Origin: Hydrogenophaga sp040372165
GTDB lineage: Bacteria; Pseudomonadota; Gammaproteobacteria; Burkholderiales; Burkholderiaceae_C
Direction of reading: 5' to 3'
Assembly: GCF_040372165.1 (NCBI RefSeq)
Contig: NZ_BAABWG010000003.1
Span: forward strand, 248,001-312,000
Length of the DNA stretch: 64,000 nt
The position numbers and the translations under genes are program-made. The notes beneath the pieces were generated by a model, which was not told the DNA's origin, did no database searches, and was given only the letters and a program-made list of their open reading frames with translations. Shown here piece after piece: positions 9,090-16,942 of the stretch; the stretch's first letter is position 1; each line of letters starts with the position of its first letter.

Positions 9090-9143
9090 CGGTACGCTTT
9101 CATTTCGCCCGTGGCCTCGAGCCTTCTCTGGGCAACAGACAAC

Positions 9144-9197
9144 AAAAAACCCGGCGCCGCCGTGGTGACTGGAAGGTCACTCAAAGGCGAGACCGGG
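9144..9197 (-). terminator. Attenuator terminator in the metX leader
   Basis: On the minus strand CCCGG/CCGGG, CGCC/GGCG and GTGAC/GTCAC nest into one long hairpin followed by six T. No other minus-strand gene lies between it and 9685, so it must act on the metX leader transcript. That fits premature termination controlled by the riboswitch just upstream. Confidence 0.8.
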
Positions 9198-9202
9198 AAT
9201 CT

Positions 9203-9252
9203 CCCCTTTAGCGGCATTTCTAAAGCGCCCGCAATCCGGAACAAATCGGCGC
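9203..9252 (-). promoter_or_regulatory. SAM-II-type riboswitch aptamer
   Basis: The minus strand reads GCGCCGATTTG, then GATTGCGGGCGC, then AGAAATGCCGCTAAAGGGG. This follows the SAM-II (metA) pattern of a GCGC-paired P1, GAUUU loop, UUGC, and the 3' AAAUG..GCUAAA strand that closes the pseudoknot. GCGCC pairs with GGCGC. Binding of S-adenosylmethionine would be expected to shut off metXW. A TATACT -10 element at 9262-9267 places the transcript start about 5-10 nt upstream of the aptamer. The class was recognised by eye from recalled sequences; a covariance-model search was not possible. Confidence 0.8.
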
Positions 9253-9540
9253 TGAAGGCACAGTATATCGATTTCCGGGAAGCCAAGGGAGTGCCCGCCT
9301 CCGTGGGATACCAACCCTTGCCAGCCAGCAAGCGCATGTTTCGCAGAATCAACAAAGCAAGCCGTTCATTGACATTCACACGACATTTCCGGTGGCCCTA
9401 CCCCAATGCAAGGGAAGTGACCATGCTTTGCAGTGGCGCAACCGCTACGGTTTCTGAAGCATTCGCACCACAAATGTTGTAGTTCAACCATGCGTGAAGG
9501 CCTGACAAATTGCGTTACGAAAAAAGTCACACGCGATGAA

Positions 9541-9590
9541 ATTCGCAAGCGCATAATGCGAATACGAAACCGATTTTCGATCGGCTTTCG
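9541..9590 (+). promoter_or_regulatory. Structured 5' leader upstream of the RRM protein gene
   Basis: Two hairpins stand side by side: ATTCGC/GCGAAT (9541-9563) and CCGAT/ATCGG flanked by GAAA/TTTC (9565-9590). They lie 95-140 bp before the RRM gene start. Long structured leaders are common for cold-regulated RNA-binding proteins; the regulatory role here is inferred. Confidence 0.35.
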
Positions 9591-9684
9591 TGTGTCGGTG
9601 ATTGGAAGGTTTCGCGCGCTACAGACCTCTTGTGCTAACGGGGCTCCATCGCTTTATTTTTTTGTGTTTCTAGGAGTCCCAACA

Positions 9685-10077
9685 ATGGGCAATAAACTGT
9701 ACGTCGGTAACCTCCCTTACTCCGTGCGCGACGATGACCTGCAACAAGCTTTCTCGGCTTTTGGCGAAGTCGGCAGCGCCAAGGTCATGATGGAGCGCGA
9801 CACGGGTCGCTCCAAGGGTTTCGGCTTTGTCGAAATGGGCAGCGATGAGCAGGCGCAAGCCGCTATCGAAGGCATGAATGGTCAGGATTTCGGCGGCCGC
9901 AACCTCGTGGTCAACGAAGCCCGTCCCATGACCCCACGTCCTCCCCGCACTGGTGGCGGCGGATTCGGCGGTGGCCGTCGTGAAGGCGGCTTCGGTGGTG
10001 GCGGTGGTGGCGGCCAGGACGGCGGCTTCCGCAGCCCCTATGGCAACGGCGGTGGCCGTCGCAACCAGGGCTACTGA
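9685..10077 (+). CDS. Single-RRM glycine-rich RNA-binding protein
   Basis: This 130-aa protein has an N-terminal RNA recognition motif, with RNP2 as KLYVGNL (residues 4-10) and RNP1 as KGFGFVEM (about 44-51). It is followed by a Gly/Arg-rich tail with repeats of GGGGFGGG and GGRR. It resembles cyanobacterial and betaproteobacterial Rbp proteins, which bind single-stranded RNA, often under cold stress. The start at 9685 is supported by AGGAG 8 nt upstream. A longer in-frame extension to 9433 lacks family similarity and was rejected. It ends before a bidirectional terminator. Confidence 0.93.
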   Translation: MGNKLYVGNLPYSVRDDDLQQAFSAFGEVGSAKVMMERDTGRSKGFGFVEMGSDEQAQAAIEGMNGQDFGGRNLVVNEARPMTPRPPRTGGGGFGGGRREGGFGGGGGGGQDGGFRSPYGNGGGRRNQGY

Positions 10078-10092
10078 TCCGTCAGCCCAATC

Positions 10093-10149
10093 GATCACCA
10101 GCCGGTGATCAAGACAAAAAAAACCTGCCGTTTCCGGCAGGTTTTTTTT
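10093..10149. terminator. Bidirectional terminator between the RRM gene and the SDR gene
   Basis: CCTGCCG-TTTC-CGGCAGG at 10124-10141 has eight A on its left and eight T on its right, so it can stop transcription from both converging genes. A second hairpin, GATCACC/GGTGATC (10093-10110), lies just before it. Confidence 0.85.
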
Positions 10150-10156
10150 CGCCCAT

Positions 10157-10972
10157 TCACGAACGCTCTTCCGGCTCCCGGCCTTCGCCCTGCCGGTGTT
10201 TACGTGGGCGCCCGGCAAGCAGCTTGTCGAAAAGGCCATTGGGCAATAGCCGCAGCAGCTTGGCGACCACCCCCATCTGCCAGGGAATCACCCTGTAGCT
10301 CACCTGCGCCCGAATGGCCTCATAGGCTTTGTCTGCGAACCCTTCAGGCGTCATGAGGAACGGCATCGGGTAGCGGTTTTCCTTCGTGAGCGGCGTGTCG
10401 ATATAGCCCGGCAGCAGCGTCACCACTCCCACGCCGGATCCTCTGAGTTCGCCACGCAGGCACTCGCAATACGCCACCACACCCGACTTGCTGCTGCAAT
10501 AGGCGCCGTGCCCTGGCAAGCCCCGAATCGCGGCAACACTGGCGATGCCGACGAACGTCCCCGAGCCTCTTTGGCGCATCAGCTGGAGAAACGGATGGAA
10601 AGTGGCCGCCATGCCAACGTTGTTGACCGCAAAGGTTCGCGTCATGACATCAATGTCTTCCAGCGCTGCGGTATCCATGCCAACGCTGATCCCGGCATTG
10701 GCGATCACCACATCGGGCAAGCCTTGTCGCTCGATACAGCGCTTGCCGGCCTCCACGATGTCCGCCACGTCGGCCACATCGGCGCCATACACCTGACAGC
10801 GCTCGGGACCAAAACCCTGCTCATCAGCCCAGGCCTGCATGGCCTCCGTGCGCCTGGCCACCAATGCCAGCCGCCAGCCAGCCGCCGCAAATCGTTTGGC
10901 CAGTGCCTGCCCGATCCCGCTGGAGCCTCCCGTGATGAGAACCAGCGGCTGCGACTGGGTATTCGGGTTCAT
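10157..10972 (-). CDS. Short-chain dehydrogenase/reductase
   Basis: This 271-aa classical SDR has the cofactor-binding TGGSSGIGQALA near residues 14-25, NAG (IANAGIS), the catalytic Ser in GIASVAAIRG and the YCSSK form of YxxxK. The C-terminal part, with WQMGVVAKLLRLLPN, resembles the 3-ketosphinganine reductase/sterol-type SDR group with a possible membrane-associated tail, so a lipid substrate is possible but not shown. The start at 10972 has GAGGAG 8 nt upstream; the longer frame to 11032 lacks support. It lies 86 bp after lptC in the same direction, where lptA would usually be expected. Confidence 0.9.
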   Translation of the reverse strand: MNPNTQSQPLVLITGGSSGIGQALAKRFAAAGWRLALVARRTEAMQAWADEQGFGPERCQVYGADVADVADIVEAGKRCIERQGLPDVVIANAGISVGMDTAALEDIDVMTRTFAVNNVGMAATFHPFLQLMRQRGSGTFVGIASVAAIRGLPGHGAYCSSKSGVVAYCECLRGELRGSGVGVVTLLPGYIDTPLTKENRYPMPFLMTPEGFADKAYEAIRAQVSYRVIPWQMGVVAKLLRLLPNGLFDKLLAGRPRKHRQGEGREPEERS

Positions 10973-11058
10973 GCCGGTATCTCCTCTGTCAAAAGCTTGG
11001 CCCAGATGCCTGAGAGCAGACAGGCGCATCACGCGCGTCGTCCGCTCCGCTGTTCGGG

Positions 11059-11769
11059 CTATTTCTTGCCTGGCTGAATCGTGGCCTGCACTCGGCCTTT
11101 CATTCGCACCAACCGCCTGAGATCACCCCAATAGCGGAGCGAGTCTGCCTTCATCTGGTCGGTGCCGCGAATGATGAGGACAGGCTGATCCGAGAATATC
11201 CGTTCGGGCATCGTGGTCAGATGCAGATATTCCCCGTGAAATTCCATGCGCGGTGTGGGTATGCCATCCGGGTCCACACCTGCCTGACGTATCACCACGC
11301 CATTGCCCCGCAACTCGAACTTGGTTCCCGGGGCATTGCTGGTAATGGTGTCTGCGTTCGCCACCGTCAGTTGACCGTCTTCGGTGTAGGCCCTCACGCG
11401 AGCGCTGTCCACTTCCGTCTCGCCATTGTCCGGATAGTGACGGGCTTCTGCGCCATACACTTCTGATCGCATCATCCCGCTGGCATTGAACACTCGCACC
11501 GAAAATCCGCGCATGAAACTGTCGGGTTCGTGCACGAGCTCGCGTTCGGGTTCAGGGATGACGGGCTCGGGCGTCGATCTGAGCAACCAGTAGCTCCCCA
11601 GCGCCACCAGCAACATCAAGACCACCGGCAGGTAAATGGATACCTGATCGAACAGGCGCGAGAGCCGGTCCCGCCTGCGCACACCCGTCGCACCTGCGGA
11701 GGATGCAGCCAGCGGCAACTGGTCTGCCTGGTTGGGCATGGCCATGTGCTGATGCTGCCCGGCACTCAT
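11059..11769 (-). CDS. lptC: LPS export ABC transporter periplasmic protein LptC
   Basis: This 236-aa bitopic inner-membrane protein has a hydrophobic helix at about residues 47-66 (LPVVLMLLVALGSYWLL) and a periplasmic beta-jellyroll domain, and it links LptFG to the LptA bridge. Family-like features are DSFMRGFSVRVFNASG, the YTEDGQLTVANAD region and MEFHGEYLHL. The N-terminal cytoplasmic tail of about 45 residues is long for the family. Its ATG overlaps the kdsC stop codon by 4 nt, which indicates coupling. lptA and lptB do not follow; an SDR gene does. Confidence 0.92.
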   Translation of the reverse strand: MSAGQHQHMAMPNQADQLPLAASSAGATGVRRRDRLSRLFDQVSIYLPVVLMLLVALGSYWLLRSTPEPVIPEPERELVHEPDSFMRGFSVRVFNASGMMRSEVYGAEARHYPDNGETEVDSARVRAYTEDGQLTVANADTITSNAPGTKFELRGNGVVIRQAGVDPDGIPTPRMEFHGEYLHLTTMPERIFSDQPVLIIRGTDQMKADSLRYWGDLRRLVRMKGRVQATIQPGKK

Positions 11770-12344
11770 TCGCCGGCCTCCTCGAGCAAGGCCGCATAGT
11801 GCCCGCCGGCCATCAGCAACAGGTCACACATTTCGCGCACCGCGCCAGCACCACCTGCTGCCATGGTCACCAGATGGGCCACCGCAAGCGCTTCCGGATG
11901 CGCTCCCGGCGGTGCCACGCTCAATGCCGCTCTGCGCAACATGGGCAAGTCAGGCCAGTCGTCCCCCATGGCGCCAGCTTCCGCCCATGTCAGGCCAAGC
12001 TCCGCCAAGAGTTCTTCCGCCGCTTCAAGCTTCGCTTCCGTGCCCAGGCGCATGTGCGTCACCCCCAAAGCACTCAGGCGTTTGCGCAGTGGCTCGGAGT
12101 CGCGCCCACTGATGACCACTGGCGTGATGCCTGCCCGCTGAATCAACTTTAACCCATGTCCATCGAGCGTATGAAACCGCTTGGTCGTCTCGCCCTCGGC
12201 GGTGAAATACAAACCGCCATCGGTGAGAACGCCATCCACATCAAGAAACACCACCTTGACCGGCTGGGCACGCAAAAGCAACGCCGGCGGGAACTGGAGC
12301 GCCGGACGCAAAGGAGGCAAAGACTGAGACGGTTCTGGAGACAT
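11766..12344 (-). CDS. kdsC: 3-deoxy-D-manno-octulosonate 8-phosphate phosphatase KdsC
   Basis: This 192-aa HAD-superfamily C0 phosphatase makes Kdo for lipopolysaccharide. Motif I is FLDVDGVLTDGGLYF with the nucleophile Asp near residue 32, motif II is VVISGRDS, and motif IV GDDWPDLPML is present. The start at 12344 has AAGGA directly abutting it, which is poor spacing, so the exact start is uncertain. kdsD lies upstream in the same direction, but a 0.5-kb repeat element separates them, so kdsC may need its own promoter or read-through across the element. Confidence 0.93.
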   Translation of the reverse strand: MSPEPSQSLPPLRPALQFPPALLLRAQPVKVVFLDVDGVLTDGGLYFTAEGETTKRFHTLDGHGLKLIQRAGITPVVISGRDSEPLRKRLSALGVTHMRLGTEAKLEAAEELLAELGLTWAEAGAMGDDWPDLPMLRRAALSVAPPGAHPEALAVAHLVTMAAGGAGAVREMCDLLLMAGGHYAALLEEAGE

Positions 12345-12509
12345 TCCTTGATCGTAACCGGAGAGAGGGGAGGTTGGGGGGTGAGGGGGCATCCCCGAAT
12401 GGGAGTTTGGCCTTTTTGACGTTTGCTTTGCGTAAGACTCTGTCTTGCTGACGACGTTCAACTCAGTTCGGACCTCATTGCGTTCTCTTCTTTCATACTT
12501 CTTTTCTTT

Positions 12510-13040
12510 CCCCCCTATCCCCCCTATCCCCCCAGCCCCCTTTCCACCCCGCCGGGCGGAAAGGGGGAGCTCTCATTTGGCTTCTGGTCTCCGACTCGGC
12601 TTCTACGGCTCGATGCGTCGCCACCGGGGTTGGGGGTACATGCATTTCGATGAAGCTGTCGTAGGAGCCTCGACCTTGTTTTTCACGCCCACGGCGCCCA
12701 GCTGACTTTGCCGCTTTGCGGCTTGTCAGTTGGGCGCTTGTCTCGCGCACACAATTCTGCGGAGTCCAGCGTGCCTCGCTTGCAGCCGGCCAACAAGCCG
12801 CGCAGCGGCAAGGTTGGCACGCTCCCGTGGGCGCACCATGAGCAGGCGAGGCCTCTACGACAGTGGTTGTTCCCAAAGCCACCTCAAGTGAGGCGGCGCA
12901 GTCAATCCGAGGGTGCGGCGGATCCGGGTTTCCCGGTCCGCATCGCGCCGCCCCCTTGAGGGGGTCGCGCAAAGCGCGGCGGGGGTGCTTCCCATCACCG
13001 CCCCGGCGGGGTGGAAAGGGGGCTGGGGGGATAGGGGGGG
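12510..13040. repeat. Element A: 0.5-kb intergenic element with 38-bp terminal inverted repeats
   Basis: The 38-bp sequence at 12519-12556 recurs as its perfect reverse complement at 13002-13039; it begins CCCCCCTATCCCCCCAGCCC. Polypyrimidine and polypurine flanks extend the symmetry. Inside are two strong hairpins at 12694-12737 (GCGCCCAGCTGAC against GTCAGTTGGGCGC, one G-T pair) and 12789-12818 (GCCAAC..GTTGGC), and a mirrored pair TCGTAGGAGCCTCG / CGAGGCCTCTACGA. About 350 bp matches element B (19928-20412) in the opposite orientation. No transposase is visible. It interrupts the kdsD-kdsC spacing. It is probably a nonautonomous mobile or REP/MITE-like element. Confidence 0.85.
12935..12990. 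repeat. GC-rich palindromic repeat (CCCCTTGAGGGG type) inside element A
   Basis: GCCCCCTTGAGGGGGTCGCG followed by CAAAGCGCGGCGGGGG resembles the short GC-rich palindromes also seen near 41510-41570 and 50560-50645. This part is absent from element B and may be a separate insertion into element A. Confidence 0.45.
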
Positions 13041-13128
13041 AAAGAAAAAAAGAAACGAAAGAAAGGAAACTTGAAAGAGGAAAGCGCGGCGTAACCGTCA
13101 GATTGGCATTGATTTCCAACAGGGGCCA

Positions 13129-13147
13129 ACGGGGGGAAAGCCCCCGT
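13129..13147. other. Hairpin at the 3' end of kdsD
   Basis: ACGGGGG and CCCCCGT pair across a 5-nt loop and overlap the kdsD stop codon. No T tract follows in either direction, so it is more likely a 3'-end stabilising structure or pause than a terminator. Confidence 0.4.
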
Positions 13148-14154
13148 CAAATCACCTTCGCCCTCATCAAATCATTGCTATTGAGCGCCCCACAAAGCCT
13201 TCCACTCTCATCCACCACCAGCACGCTGGTGATGCGATTGGCTTCCATCAGGTCTGCCGCTTCCACGGCCAGCGCTTCGGGACTGATCCGGCGTGGTTCT
13301 TTGTGCATGATCTCGCCCGCCTTGAGCGCTCGCAGATCCACACTGCTGCCGCTGCCTTCGATCAGTCGCCGCAGGTCGCCGTCCGTGAAGATGCCGACCA
13401 CACAGCCCTGGGCATCCACCACGGCGCTCATGCCCAGGCCCTTGGCACTGATCTCGCGCATGACCGTCATCAGGTCGGCGTCGGCCGGTACCTGAGGCAC
13501 GTCTGCGCCACTGCGCATCACGTCTTCCACGTGCGTCAGCAGCTTTCGCCCGAGCGACCCACCTGGATGAGAGCGGGCAAAGTCATGTGCCTTGAAGCCG
13601 CGCACATCGAGCAGCGCCACCGCCAACGCATCCCCAAGTGCCATTTGCACGGTTGTGCTCGCGGTAGGTGCGAGGTTGTTCGGGCAAGCCTCCTTGGCCA
13701 CCGAGGTATCCAGAACCAGATCCGCATGGCGTCCGAGCGTCGATTCTTCTCGGCCGGTGAAACCAATCAGCTTGACCCCCATGCGTTTGATCATGGGCAG
13801 GATGGCCGAGAGCTCATCGCTTTCGCCACTGTTGCTGATCGCCAGAACCAGGTCGACTGGCGTGATCATGCCCAGGTCGCCGTGGCTGGCCTCCGCCGGG
13901 TGAACAAACATGGCCGGGGTACCGGTGGAAGCCAGGGTTGCCGCTATCTTTCGGCCAATGTGACCACTCTTTCCCATGCCGGTCACGACCACCCGGCCAT
14001 GGCATTGCAGCATCAGCTGCACCGCCTGGACGAATCGATCGTCCAGACGGGCAGCCATGGCAGTCACAGCATCCGTTTCAATGGACAACGCTTCACGGGC
14101 CAGGGCCAGTATTTGTTCGCCGTCCAGCGGCGTGGAGATCGGGGTCTGAGACAT
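13147..14154 (-). CDS. kdsD: D-arabinose 5-phosphate isomerase KdsD (KpsF/GutQ family)
   Basis: This 335-aa enzyme converts ribulose 5-phosphate to arabinose 5-phosphate for Kdo synthesis. An N-terminal SIS domain holds VTGMGKSGHIGRKIAATLAS and HPAEASHGDLG, with SNSGES for phosphosugar binding; two CBS domains occupy about residues 215-335. The start at 14154 gives the usual family length; a longer frame to 14325 would overlap the divergent antiporter start. It is divergent from the antiporter with an 85-bp gap and lies upstream of kdsC, separated from it by element A. Confidence 0.94.
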   Translation of the reverse strand: MSQTPISTPLDGEQILALAREALSIETDAVTAMAARLDDRFVQAVQLMLQCHGRVVVTGMGKSGHIGRKIAATLASTGTPAMFVHPAEASHGDLGMITPVDLVLAISNSGESDELSAILPMIKRMGVKLIGFTGREESTLGRHADLVLDTSVAKEACPNNLAPTASTTVQMALGDALAVALLDVRGFKAHDFARSHPGGSLGRKLLTHVEDVMRSGADVPQVPADADLMTVMREISAKGLGMSAVVDAQGCVVGIFTDGDLRRLIEGSGSSVDLRALKAGEIMHKEPRRISPEALAVEAADLMEANRITSVLVVDESGRLCGALNSNDLMRAKVI

Positions 14155-14239
14155 CCTGCAATTATCGCCCGCCCCCGAACTTCTGCGGTTTTGCGTTGCG
14201 GCAGCAGAAAACAAGCCCCAGCCCGGATAACATCGAGGC

Positions 14240-16225
14240 ATGAATTCTCTGGACATCACCTTGCTGTACCTGCTGGCCGCCGTGCTGGGCGTGGTGGGCT
14301 TCCGCATGATGCGGCTGCCGCCCATGCTCGGCTATCTGGTCGTCGGCGTGGTCATCGGCCCGAATGCACTTGCACTTGCTCAGGACTCGAGCGGTGTGCG
14401 CTACCTGGCCGAATTCGGCGTGGTGTTCCTGATGTTCGTGATCGGCCTGGAGTTCAGCCTGCCCAAGCTCAGGGCCATGCGGTTTCACGTGTTCGGGCTC
14501 GGCCTGTCACAAGTGACACTGACGGTCATCATCACCACCATGGCATCGCTGGCCCTGGGCTGGCTCATGCCCGAATGGTGGAAGACCTCCTGGCAGATCG
14601 CCGTGGCGCTCGGTGGCGTCATGGCGATGAGCAGCACGGCGATCGTGATCAAGCTGGTGGCCGAGCGCCTGGAGCTCGAGTCAGAACACGGCAAACGGGT
14701 CATGGGCATATTGCTGTTCCAGGACCTGGCCGTGGTGCCCTTGCTGGTCCTCATCCCTGCGCTTGGCTCCAGCCCGGAAGACCTGTTCAAGGAGCTTGGT
14801 CTGGCCCTGGTTAAGGCGGTGGTTGTGCTCGGTATCTTGCTCACCGGTGGTCAAAAGCTCATGCGCTGGTGGCTCACGATGGTGGCCCGTCGCAAGAGCG
14901 AAGAACTGTTCATGCTCAACCTGCTGCTCATCACACTGGGCCTGGCCTGGCTGACCGAGCACGCCGGCCTGTCGCTGGCGCTGGGTGCGTTCATCGCCGG
15001 CATGCTGATTTCCGAGACGGAGTTCAAACACCAGGTGGAGACCGACATCCGGCCTTTCCACGATGTGTTGCTCGGACTGTTTTTCATCACCATCGGCATG
15101 GCGCTGGACTGGCGCCTCGTGCTCGAGCGCTGGCCGCTGGTGCTGCTGCTCTTTACCTTGTCGGTCGGTTTCAAGCTGGCACTCATCACCGGCCTGACCC
15201 GATCATTTGGCGCCCCCATGGGTGTGGCCCTGCGCACCGGCCTCTACCTCTGTCAGGCCGGCGAATTCGGCCTGGTGCTGCTGACACTGGCCAGCCAGCA
15301 CGACCTGGTCCCGCCGCAGTTGTTCAACCCCATCCTGGCGTCCATGGTGATTTCCATGCTGGCCACGCCGTTCATCATCATGTTCACCAACGACATCGTC
15401 ACACGAGTGGTTGGCAGCGACTGGCTGATGCAATCGGTGCAAATGACCAGCATTGCCCGCACGGCCATCAATGCTGACAAGCACGTGATCATTTGCGGAT
15501 ACGGACGATGCGGCCAGAACCTGGCACGCCTGCTGGAAGCTGAAGGCATTCCCTACATGGCACTTGACCTGGACCCGGACCGGGTTCGCCAGGCAGCGGC
15601 GGCCGGCCATTCCGTCGTCTTCGGCGATGCAGCGCGACTGCAGGCACTCATGGCCGCCGGTCTGCACCGGGCCAGTGCGGTCGTGGTGACTTACATCGAG
15701 ACCGCCAGCGCGATCAAAGTGTTGCACCACACGACAGAGCATGCGCCCACCGTCCCCGTGGTGGTCCGCACCATCGACGACCTGGACCTGGAGAAGCTGC
15801 GTGTGGCCGGCGCCACCGAAGTCGTGCCCGAGGCCATCGAAGCCAGCCTGATGCTTGCCTCTCATGCGCTGGCCCTCGTTGGCGTGCCGATGCGCCGCGT
15901 GATCCGCGTTGTGCAGGAGCAGCGCAGTGCCCGGTACAGCTTGCTGCGCGGCTATTTCCATGGCTCCGATGACTCCCTCGCAGACGAAATGGGCCACGAA
16001 CGTCTTTCATCGGTGACCGTGCCCCCTGGCGGAGGGTGCGTGGGGGAGGCAGTCGGAGAGCTTCACCTCGAGCCCATGGGCGTGCTGCTGGTCAATCTTC
16101 GCCGCGCCTCCGGTCGGGCCGAAGCCTTCACAGACGAGACACTGATCGAAGGTGGTGACACGCTGGTGATCAGTGGCAAGCCCGAGTCGCTGGCTCAGGC
16201 CGAGGCGAAGCTGACATCCCGCTAA
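14240..16225 (+). CDS. Kef-type monovalent cation:proton antiporter (CPA2) with TrkA domains
   Basis: This 661-aa inner-membrane protein has twelve or so membrane helices over about residues 5-385, and the CPA2 motif LAFIAGMLISETEF is recognisable as LALGAFIAGMLISETEFKHQ. A cytoplasmic RCK part follows, with TrkA-N Rossmann motif IICGYGRCGQNLARLL near 417-432 and a TrkA-C domain at the end. It probably exports K+ in exchange for H+ under nucleotide or glutathione control, as KefB/KefC do; the exact ion is inferred. apt follows after 41 bp with a hairpin in between. Confidence 0.92.
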   Translation: MNSLDITLLYLLAAVLGVVGFRMMRLPPMLGYLVVGVVIGPNALALAQDSSGVRYLAEFGVVFLMFVIGLEFSLPKLRAMRFHVFGLGLSQVTLTVIITTMASLALGWLMPEWWKTSWQIAVALGGVMAMSSTAIVIKLVAERLELESEHGKRVMGILLFQDLAVVPLLVLIPALGSSPEDLFKELGLALVKAVVVLGILLTGGQKLMRWWLTMVARRKSEELFMLNLLLITLGLAWLTEHAGLSLALGAFIAGMLISETEFKHQVETDIRPFHDVLLGLFFITIGMALDWRLVLERWPLVLLLFTLSVGFKLALITGLTRSFGAPMGVALRTGLYLCQAGEFGLVLLTLASQHDLVPPQLFNPILASMVISMLATPFIIMFTNDIVTRVVGSDWLMQSVQMTSIARTAINADKHVIICGYGRCGQNLARLLEAEGIPYMALDLDPDRVRQAAAAGHSVVFGDAARLQALMAAGLHRASAVVVTYIETASAIKVLHHTTEHAPTVPVVVRTIDDLDLEKLRVAGATEVVPEAIEASLMLASHALALVGVPMRRVIRVVQEQRSARYSLLRGYFHGSDDSLADEMGHERLSSVTVPPGGGCVGEAVGELHLEPMGVLLVNLRRASGRAEAFTDETLIEGGDTLVISGKPESLAQAEAKLTSR

Positions 16226-16252
16226 GCGAAGACGTGGCCGCCACGTCTTCGC
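16226..16252. other. Perfect 12-bp hairpin between antiporter and apt
   Basis: GCGAAGACGTGG and its exact complement CCACGTCTTCGC are separated by 3 nt and begin directly after the antiporter stop codon. No T tract follows, and the apt start is 14 nt further on. It may stabilise the upstream mRNA or mask the apt ribosome site. Confidence 0.6.
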
Positions 16253-16266
16253 GTGATAATGGGCGA

Positions 16267-16812
16267 ATGGATACATCGGCCTACCTCAAGTCACACATCC
16301 GCACCGTGCCCGACTGGCCGGCACCGGGCGTGCAGTTCCGTGACATCACGCCCCTGCTTCAGGACCCCAAGGTCTTTCGCGTGCTCATCGACGCGTTCGT
16401 GCACCGCTACATGGACCCCGAACTGAGGCCGGACATCGTCGCAGGGCTTGATGCCAGAGGCTTCATCATCGGCTCAGTGGTGGCCTATGAGCTGGGGCTC
16501 GGGTTTATTCCCATCCGGAAGAAAGGCAAGCTGCCTTTCACCACCGTTGAGGAAACCTACGAGCTGGAATACGGCAGCGCCACCGTCGAGCTGCACACCG
16601 ACGCGGTTGCACAAGGTGATCGCGTGTTGCTGATCGACGACCTCATTGCCACCGGTGGCACCATGATGGCTGGCCGTCGCCTGCTGGAGAAACTGGGGGC
16701 CATCGTGACGGAAGGCGCTGCCATCGTGGATCTGCCCGAACTCAAGGGTTCGGCCCGTCTGCGCGAGAGCGGTTTGCCTTTGTTCACGCTGGTGGATTTC
16801 GAGGGCACCTGA
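16267..16812 (+). CDS. apt: Adenine phosphoribosyltransferase
   Basis: This 181-aa purine salvage enzyme makes AMP from adenine and PRPP. The PRPP-binding motif is VLLIDDLIATGGTMMAG near residues 122-138. GLDARGFIIGS and the flexible-loop region FIPIRKKGKLPF match Apt proteins. The start at 16267 (MDTSAYLKSHI) fits the family length; the longer frame includes the intergenic hairpin. A strong terminator follows. Confidence 0.96.
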   Translation: MDTSAYLKSHIRTVPDWPAPGVQFRDITPLLQDPKVFRVLIDAFVHRYMDPELRPDIVAGLDARGFIIGSVVAYELGLGFIPIRKKGKLPFTTVEETYELEYGSATVELHTDAVAQGDRVLLIDDLIATGGTMMAGRRLLEKLGAIVTEGAAIVDLPELKGSARLRESGLPLFTLVDFEGT

Positions 16813-16863
16813 GCGGCTGGCGGTCTGCCGCAGCTGCTTGTTCAATGACCAAAAACCCAACAC

Positions 16864-16892
16864 GACAAAAGGCGCCCTGAGGCGCCTTTTGT
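16864..16892. terminator. Bidirectional terminator after apt
   Basis: ACAAAAGGCGCC-CTGA-GGCGCCTTTTGT forms a 12-bp stem with A and T tracts in the arms. It serves apt from the left and the converging hypothetical gene from the right. Confidence 0.85.
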
Positions 16893-16942
16893 CTGTTTGG
16901 TCATCTGTATGTTTGCCGGGCAGAGCCTTTGCAGCCCGCCAA

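Noticed and set aside
9203..9252. SAM-I or SAH riboswitch as an alternative for the metX leader
   Set aside because: The SAM-I core with its kink-turn and GGCAACC-type motifs, and the SAH core, are absent; the order of motifs fits SAM-II instead.
9086..9379. 97-aa minus-strand frame running through the metX leader
   Set aside because: It reads across the riboswitch and terminator; only its last five codons (MKAYR) have a plausible ATG context.
12493..13119. Long reading frame across element A on the minus strand, and similar frames across element B (19856-20407, 20181-20672)
   Set aside because: The predicted proteins are low-complexity, rich in Arg/Pro/Ser, and follow the palindromic DNA. 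The frames have no ribosome sites or known family, although short stretches are shared because the DNA is shared.
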